Source of the DNA: JACRBK01 sp964427955
GTDB taxonomy: Bacteria; Chloroflexota; Anaerolineae; Aggregatilineales; Aggregatilineaceae
Direction: 5' to 3'
Assembly (NCBI GenBank): GCA_964427955.1
Contig: CAYRWY010000156.1
Location: 1 to 11,925 of the forward strand
DNA length: 11,925 bases
In this document: in pieces, positions 7,426 through 11,925 of the stretch
Layout of the letters: each line of letters opens with the position of its first letter
How positions within the stretch are numbered: position 1 is the stretch's first letter
Made by a program: the position numbers and the translations under genes
The notes under the pieces: model-generated
The model's input: only the letters and a program-made list of their open reading frames with translations
The model's database searches: none
Told to the model about the DNA's origin: nothing

Positions 7426-9044
7426 CACGGTACCTCATTCGCCGGACGAATCCGGTAGATGCGCAGGCGATCTTTAGGCAGCTCGGCCACCAGTTCCAGC
7501 CGCGGATTCGTGGCCTCGCCGCGATCGATCACGGTGATCGCGTCCCGCGGGACAGGCGCGAGAAGGTATGTCACCCCGTACCGATCCGCCGCCGCCAGGA
7601 TCACGTCGAGCGGTTCGTTGGGCACCATCACCGCGCGGTAGCCGGTCACCAGATGGACCGCCCAGGGATCGCGCGTCATGACGATCACTTCGCGGTCCTC
7701 GTCCGCCTGGAGCCGGGCCAGAACCCCTTTGACGTCCTCATACATCGCCTGCTGCGTGTTGTTCAACTTGAAATCGGCGCGGGTCAGCTCGACCGCGTTC
7801 ATCAGCAGCAGCGCCAACGTGACTCCGATCATTCCCCAATACGCACGACGCGGCTTTACGTAGCGTTCCGCCGTCTGAGCACCGATGATCAGCAAAAAAG
7901 GGACCATCGCCAGATACGCTTTTTTGAAGCTGCCCGCCTGGCTGAGATAGGGCATCAGCACCCCGTAGGCACCCCAGGTCAGGACGATGAAGCAGAAGGC
8001 CGGGATGAAGGGGAGCAGATCAGGACCGCCGGCCTCACCTCGTCCACGGGTACGGAGAAACCAACGCCCGAGCGCGTCCAGCAGCCCGCCCACAATTGCC
8101 ACCGGGAAGATCAACTCGACCAACGTGACCATCAGCTTGACGCTGGCGGCCAGCTCGAAAAGAATCTTGCCCACGATGTGCGGCAGGCCCTGATCCAGGT
8201 AGGTATGCAGCGAAATCTCTTTGGAGTAGGCGTAAAAGTCTTCGTGCTCGGTGACGAACATGCTTTTGGCCGTGCTCCCTGGCCAGGGCGTCCCCAGATC
8301 CGATTGGTTGCGGATCAGCCAGGGCAGCAGCACCAGCAGCACCCCCGCCACGGCAACGATCAGATGCAGCCACCGCACCCGGCAAATTCCTTTCCGCCAG
8401 GCGATCCAGGCGCCGCCGAGGACTCCCGCCGGGATCAGCATTACGCCATCGTTGCGGGTGAGCATCGCCAGCCCGATCAACACACCCGCCAGCCCCAGCC
8501 AGCGGCCATCCTCGGTGATCGCCAGGACGACCGCCGCGAGACTGGCAAAAGCCAGAACGCCGAACGGAGTCGTCGTATCGGTGTGCAGCGACGACAGGAA
8601 CAGCCAGGGCGTCCAGGCCGTCGCCAGGGCCGCAAACACGCGCACGCTGCGGCTAGCCCCGATCCGGCCCGCAAAGGCATCCACCAGCAGACTTTGTACC
8701 ACGCCGAGCAGCACGAACGGCACCAGCGCCGCCCGGACCGACACGCCCAACACGGCGAATGCGCCCGCCACCAGCACCCCCGCCAGCGGCAGCCAGTGAT
8801 CGAGGGGATGCGTCACGGCAGCGGGATGATCGGCGAAGCTCCAGATATAGTCCAGCGTAAAACCATGCCCCGCGTGCAGGTTGACCCCCAGGCTGTAATA
8901 CTCGATGGGGTCCCACAGGCCGGGGTGATGGCTGATCAGCAGGAAGATCAGACGCGGGAGCAGCGCCCCAAGCACGATCACCACCGGCCAGAAGCCGCGC
9001 CGTCCTGCTCCGATTGTCTGCATTTTTTGCCTGCCTTTGCTCAT
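7425..9044 (-). CDS. Multi-pass membrane glycosyltransferase, GT39/ArnT-like (GT-C fold)
   Basis: About 539 residues with roughly ten hydrophobic helices and a C-terminal soluble part of about 110 residues. Numbering below is from a GTG at 9083. After the first helix (FWPVVIVLGALLPRLIFLL) comes the acidic loop WDPIEYY (57-63), where GT-C enzymes keep catalytic or metal-binding acids. HPLDHWLPLAG (92-102) and GLAMLTRNDGVMLIP (204-218) are typical of dolichyl/undecaprenyl-phosphate-sugar-dependent transferases. It probably moves a sugar from a lipid carrier onto a lipid or protein outside the membrane; donor and acceptor are unknown. Start choice is uncertain: GTG 9083 would give an 8-base leader behind the TATAAT at 9103-9098, so ATG 9044 is used, with 9068, 9065 and 9023 (weak AGG upstream) as alternatives. 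It is translationally coupled to the downstream 412-residue protein. Confidence 0.88.
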   Translation of the reverse strand: MSKGRQKMQTIGAGRRGFWPVVIVLGALLPRLIFLLISHHPGLWDPIEYYSLGVNLHAGHGFTLDYIWSFADHPAAVTHPLDHWLPLAGVLVAGAFAVLGVSVRAALVPFVLLGVVQSLLVDAFAGRIGASRSVRVFAALATAWTPWLFLSSLHTDTTTPFGVLAFASLAAVVLAITEDGRWLGLAGVLIGLAMLTRNDGVMLIPAGVLGGAWIAWRKGICRVRWLHLIVAVAGVLLVLLPWLIRNQSDLGTPWPGSTAKSMFVTEHEDFYAYSKEISLHTYLDQGLPHIVGKILFELAASVKLMVTLVELIFPVAIVGGLLDALGRWFLRTRGRGEAGGPDLLPFIPAFCFIVLTWGAYGVLMPYLSQAGSFKKAYLAMVPFLLIIGAQTAERYVKPRRAYWGMIGVTLALLLMNAVELTRADFKLNNTQQAMYEDVKGVLARLQADEDREVIVMTRDPWAVHLVTGYRAVMVPNEPLDVILAAADRYGVTYLLAPVPRDAITVIDRGEATNPRLELVAELPKDRLRIYRIRPANEVP

Positions 9045-9097
9045 CAGGATATAAACGGCGCGCATCATTCGCGCAGCATCCACTCAAACGGCGGTCG

Positions 9098-9126
9098 ATT
9101 ATAGCTTGCGTACCTTGAGAATTAAA
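9098..9126 (-). promoter_or_regulatory. Candidate promoter of the leftward glycosyltransferase
   Basis: A perfect TATAAT on the minus strand (9103-9098) has a weak TTTAAT 17 bases upstream (9126-9121). It would start RNA near 9091. The -35 part and the spacer lie inside the first codons of the divergent glycosyltransferase gene. Confidence 0.45.
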
Positions 9127-10446
9127 ACCCTACGCTCCTTTTTACACGGGCGCAGCCCGATCTTCTGGATCGCCCTGGCGGCGCTGGCCCTGCGCTTGCT
9201 CTACGTCCTGGTGCTGGACCCCTCGCCGGAATTCAAGGGTGGCGATGCCAACTGGTACATGATGAACGGGCGCGACCTGGTCACCACCGGCAAGACCGCC
9301 GGACCGCTGCAAACCGGCCCGATCTACCCGCTTTTCGTCGGCGTGGTGCAGGTCATCATCCCCGGCCACGAGATGACAAATACGCAGCAATATACCCACC
9401 TGGAAATGCAGGTCACGCGCGTGATCCAGTCGTTGCTCAGCGCGGCGCTGTGTGCGTGCGCCTACGTGCTGGCTGCGCGGCTGTTGGGACGGCGTGCCGC
9501 CCTGCTGGCCAGCAGCATCCTGGTGATCAGCCCGGCCCTGATCATCGACGCGGGCAATCTGACCACCGAAGCCGTCTTCATGTCCCTGGTGTTCGGCGGC
9601 CTGGCCTGGTACGCCAGTGCTCAGCCCGTTTCCCCACGCCGAATGGCGGTCGCCGGGATGATCTTCGGGTTGGCGACTCTCACGCGCCCGGTCTTTTTGC
9701 TTTTCCCGTTCGGGATCGCGCTGCATCTCTGGCTGATGCAGCATACCCGGCGCACCCGCCTGGTCCTGGTGCTGCTGGCCAGCTACGGGATCGTCGTCTC
9801 GACGTGGACGGTCTACAACATGCTCGTCTGGGATCGCTTCGTTGTCGGCGGGGAGGGCTTTTTGAGCTTCGTCCACCAGGGCATTACCGGCCAGGTGTCG
9901 CCCCAGCAGGCCGACGAGTCGCTCGGCGTCTCACCCGACACCACCCAGCAGCAGCGCAATGAAACTCTGCGCAAAGAGATCGAAGACAGCATCCGCCACG
10001 ATCCGGCAGGCTGGATCGCGCACCGGGTGAAGAATCTCGGCAAAGCCTACCTTCAGCCGCACAATACCGTGCACTTCAAGGGAGAAAGCATCCAACGACT
10101 GGCCTCACACTGGCTGCGCCAAGATCGCTCGCTGGGCGGGCTGGTCGATCTGACTCACACCCAGTCGTTCTGGCCTAAGCTGCTGCTCTACGTCTTCCAC
10201 TACACCGGCCTGCTGTTGGGCGCCGCGGGTATGTGGATCAAGCGGTGCCAATGGCGAATGCTGCTGCCGCTGTACGGCGTGATCGGCTACTTCACCGGGA
10301 TTCACCTGGTGCTGCTGGCCTTGCCGCGCTACCTGTTCCCGACGTACCCGGTGTTCTGGATTTTTGCGGCGACTTTCATCCTGGCGGCGTGGGAGTGGGG
10401 GTCCCGGCGGGGACCTCGTAGGCTTGCAGGCGGGCGGTCAGCTTAA
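9106..10446 (+). CDS. Multi-pass membrane glycosyltransferase, GT39-like (GT-C fold)
   Basis: A 446-residue membrane protein. The first helix (about 19-37) leads to the acidic loop motif GGDANWYM (45-52), with Asp47 as the likely GT-C acid. Other helices sit at about 75-88, 105-125, 130-149, 155-170, 180-210, 218-240, 356-376, 385-405 and 412-430. LTTEAVF (152-158) and GLATLTRPVFLLFP (188-201) are typical of lipid-linked-sugar transferases, as is LPRYLFPTYPVFW near the C-terminus. It differs from its divergent neighbour in lacking a long soluble tail and having a polar extracytoplasmic stretch at about 245-350. The start is TTG 9106: the upstream frame is open to a stop at 9052 without ATG or GTG, and no Shine-Dalgarno is visible. 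The next ATG, inside the conserved loop, is too late. The 3' end overlaps the convergent YceI-type gene by 71 bases. Confidence 0.87.
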   Translation: MRTLRIKTLRSFLHGRSPIFWIALAALALRLLYVLVLDPSPEFKGGDANWYMMNGRDLVTTGKTAGPLQTGPIYPLFVGVVQVIIPGHEMTNTQQYTHLEMQVTRVIQSLLSAALCACAYVLAARLLGRRAALLASSILVISPALIIDAGNLTTEAVFMSLVFGGLAWYASAQPVSPRRMAVAGMIFGLATLTRPVFLLFPFGIALHLWLMQHTRRTRLVLVLLASYGIVVSTWTVYNMLVWDRFVVGGEGFLSFVHQGITGQVSPQQADESLGVSPDTTQQQRNETLRKEIEDSIRHDPAGWIAHRVKNLGKAYLQPHNTVHFKGESIQRLASHWLRQDRSLGGLVDLTHTQSFWPKLLLYVFHYTGLLLGAAGMWIKRCQWRMLLPLYGVIGYFTGIHLVLLALPRYLFPTYPVFWIFAATFILAAWEWGSRRGPRRLAGGRSA

Positions 10447-11059
10447 TCACTGTGCTGCCGACAATCGCCGGAAATTCCACTCCGTGCTCGGCGAGATCCA
10501 GATCGGAAGTCGCGATGGCCTGCATGTGGCTCTTGATCAACTGCGCGTTGACCGACATCGAGTGCGCGTGGGCGACGTTGTGCACCTCAAGGTCGCCATC
10601 CAATATGAAGGAGATCCGTTCTTCGGTCACCGGCACCAGCTCGCGTGAAGAAGCCACGTAAAACGCGATGGGATAGTCGCCCGTCGCCATCGCGGCACGC
10701 AGCACCCGATCCACCATCGTGCTGCCGGTGTCCACGGAATCGACGTCAATATTTAGCCGGACCAGGACGCGCAGTTGATCGCCCACCGGCTCCAGCGTGA
10801 TCGTCCCCTCTTCGACCGGGAAGACCCCGTGCAGGGATACCCCGCGCACCTCGGTGACGAAATCGACCTCCGACTCTTCGGGCGACACCTCGAAGACCAG
10901 GGCATTCCTGGTGGACAGGGTGGGAGTCATCAGATCGGTTGACGTATCATGCTTGTGGCCCGGATCGAAACTCTGCCAGACAATGCCCCAGGTCCCGACC
11001 AGGATCAGGACCATCACGGCCAGGACCGCCATCCAAGAACGACGTCGATGAAAGCTCAT
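10376..11059 (-). CDS. Membrane-anchored YceI-domain protein
   Basis: A 227-residue protein with a short basic N-terminus (SFHRRRSW), one membrane helix at about residues 9-28 and an outside linker of about 25 residues rich in Asp, Thr and Ser. A YceI-like domain follows at about 53-215. Support for YceI comes from the start FEVSPEESEVDFVTEVRG, the segment IDVDSVDTGSTMVDRVLR (104-121) and GDYPIAFYVAS (127-137). YceI domains are lipocalin-like beta barrels that bind isoprenoid-type lipids in known members and usually sit free in the periplasm; here it is tethered. The tail TPTPTPPG is Pro/Thr-rich. The ATG at 11059 has only a weak AAAGAG upstream. It follows the surface-protein gene by 39 bases on the same strand, suggesting one operon. 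The 3' end runs 71 bases into the convergent glycosyltransferase gene. Confidence 0.88.
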   Translation of the reverse strand: MSFHRRRSWMAVLAVMVLILVGTWGIVWQSFDPGHKHDTSTDLMTPTLSTRNALVFEVSPEESEVDFVTEVRGVSLHGVFPVEEGTITLEPVGDQLRVLVRLNIDVDSVDTGSTMVDRVLRAAMATGDYPIAFYVASSRELVPVTEERISFILDGDLEVHNVAHAHSMSVNAQLIKSHMQAIATSDLDLAEHGVEFPAIVGSTVIKLTARLQAYEVPAGTPTPTPPG

Positions 11060-11098
11060 GCGTTAGCTCTTTCGGGTGAAAACAGACTTCCAGGAATT

Positions 11099-11925
11099 TT
11101 AATGCGGAGTCAACCGATCTTTGGCCAGGATATACAGCATTCGACCAGCGAAGAACGCGCTGAACCCTCCCGCAGAAAGCAGTAGTGCCAGCAGGGCCGT
11201 AAACGCCCGGCCCGTGTCAGCCGAATCGGCAGCCAGCTTTCCGCCCGTATTCGGCTGCACCGGCGGAGCCAGGGTGATCGTCACCGGATCGGAGATCAGC
11301 AGCGAACCCGCCGGTCCTGGAGCGACCGCCACCAGGATGACCGATCCTTCCTCCGGCAGACTGACCGCCGCCTGCCAGATTCCCTCGGCAGTTGCCGGGA
11401 CGGAAGCTAACACTTCACCCGTCGCGGCATTTTCGATCTGGACCATCACGCTGGGCGGCGCGGCACCACTGACCATCAGCGTACCGGGTGAGTATACCCC
11501 GCCAGAGGTGGGAGATTCAATATGCGGCGGCATCCCGTCCACAGGCGGCACCGGACTCGGCGTGAACGTCGCGGGCACGGTCGGTGTTGCAGATGGAATA
11601 GCAGATGCTGTCGGGATTGGCGTGTCAGAGGGCAGCGGCGAAGGGGTAGCGGTCACAGTAGCCGAGGGCGTCCAGGTCGCCGTCAGACTGGCCGTAGACG
11701 TCAGGCTCGGCAGTACGACGACCGGCGCCGGGGTGAGAGTGCGCGTCGCGGTGGCGGTCGGTGGAACCGGCGTGACCGTCGGAGACGCAGTCTCGGTGGC
11801 CGTCGCGGTTGGCGGAACTGGCGTGACCGTCGGAGACGCAGTCTCGGTGGCCGTCGCGGTTGGCGGAACTGGCGTGACCGTCGGAGACGCAGTCTCGGTG
11901 GCCGTCGCGGTTGGCGGAACTGGCG
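11099..11925 (-). CDS. Pro/Thr-rich surface protein with repeats and C-terminal membrane anchor (5' end outside window)
   Basis: The frame is open from the right window edge (first whole codon 11923-11921) to TAA 11101-11099, giving the last 274 residues. A GTG at 11656 could be mistaken for a start, but the frame runs on upstream without a stop. In order there are three identical 17-residue repeats (PVPPTATATETASPTVT) and a fourth diverged copy. A further Pro/Thr/Ser linker of about 80 residues follows. Next comes an Ig-like or carboxypeptidase-regulatory-like beta domain beginning near PHIESPTSGGVYSPGTLMVSG and ending near LISDPVTITLAPP, then a final helix around FTALLALLLSAGGFSAFFAG and a short basic end (RMLYILAKDRLTPH). 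It is likely a cell-surface stalk anchored at its C-terminus. Such Pro/Thr linkers may be O-glycosylated, which would fit the nearby glycosyltransferases; that link is inferred. The YceI-type gene follows by 39 bases. Confidence 0.85.
   Translation of the reverse strand, partial: PVPPTATATETASPTVTPVPPTATATETASPTVTPVPPTATATETASPTVTPVPPTATATRTLTPAPVVVLPSLTSTASLTATWTPSATVTATPSPLPSDTPIPTASAIPSATPTVPATFTPSPVPPVDGMPPHIESPTSGGVYSPGTLMVSGAAPPSVMVQIENAATGEVLASVPATAEGIWQAAVSLPEEGSVILVAVAPGPAGSLLISDPVTITLAPPVQPNTGGKLAADSADTGRAFTALLALLLSAGGFSAFFAGRMLYILAKDRLTPH
11770..11922. repeat. Three identical 51-bp tandem repeats inside the surface-protein gene
   Basis: Copies at 11770-11820, 11821-11871 and 11872-11922 are identical at the DNA level, including silent positions, and a further copy begins at 11923 at the window edge. 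Each encodes 17 residues in the minus-strand frame. A diverged copy lies just left of them at about 11720-11769. The array may continue beyond the window. There are no spacers, so this is not a CRISPR. Confidence 0.95.

Noticed and set aside
6400..7458. Plus-strand open frame opposite the 412-residue protein (352 codons)
   Set aside because: Because the minus-strand protein is unrecognised I compared both. The minus frame has clean membrane helices, an overlap start with its neighbour and a ribosome-binding site; the plus frame is Arg/Gln-rich with none of these.
7653..9104. Long plus-strand open frame opposite the leftward glycosyltransferase (483 codons)
   Set aside because: Its His/Arg/Gln-rich translation has no recognisable domain, while the minus strand encodes convincing membrane helices and GT-C motifs.
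11770..11925. Repeat array considered as a possible CRISPR
   Set aside because: The 51-bp units are directly adjacent with no spacers and encode an in-frame Pro/Thr repeat.

Overview
The window is a high-GC stretch of bacterial chromosome. Its gene set suggests a Chloroflexota lineage close to Anaerolineae: long Pro/Thr-rich surface proteins, a membrane-anchored YceI domain, multi-pass GT-C glycosyltransferases, an HtrA-type protease and a small FmdB zinc ribbon. This placement is inferred from gene content and style only, because no rRNA or other phylogenetic marker is present. I see no tRNA, rRNA, CRISPR array, insertion sequence or phage gene. Coding density is very high, and no gene-free stretch exceeds 300 bases (the longest is 188 bases, 3062-3249).

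Layout. (1) 2-1839, plus strand: the C-terminal three quarters of a NodU/CmcH-type carbamoyltransferase cut by the window edge, a DUF5989-type small membrane protein and a second small membrane protein, in one tight operon ending at a hairpin terminator. (2) 1940-3061, minus: a trypsin-like HtrA/DegP protease with one PDZ domain, facing the first operon. (3) 3250-4205, plus: a metallo-beta-lactamase-fold protein with an altered metal motif and a small alpha/beta-barrel-like protein, closed by a bidirectional terminator. (4) 4282-4572, minus: an FmdB-type zinc ribbon, divergent from (5) 4680-6188, plus: xylulokinase. Their promoters appear to share one palindromic -10 element. (6) 6190-9044, minus: a GT39-like membrane glycosyltransferase translationally coupled to an unrecognised 412-residue protein with two C-terminal membrane helices. 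(7) 9106-10446, plus: a second GT39-like glycosyltransferase, divergent from the first. (8) 10376-11925, minus: a partial Pro/Thr-rich surface protein with identical 51-bp repeats, followed by a membrane-anchored YceI-domain protein.

Much of the window concerns the cell envelope: two lipid-linked-sugar-type glycosyltransferases, a carbamoyltransferase operon that could modify a sugar or polyketide-like product, an exported protease and two surface-anchored proteins. Xylulokinase stands alone, with no xylose isomerase or transporter beside it. Most of the window is ordinary. The parts most worth a second look are the unrecognised 412-residue protein and its coupling to the glycosyltransferase, the shared-palindrome divergent promoter, the altered metal site of the lactamase-fold protein and the perfect tandem repeat at the right edge.
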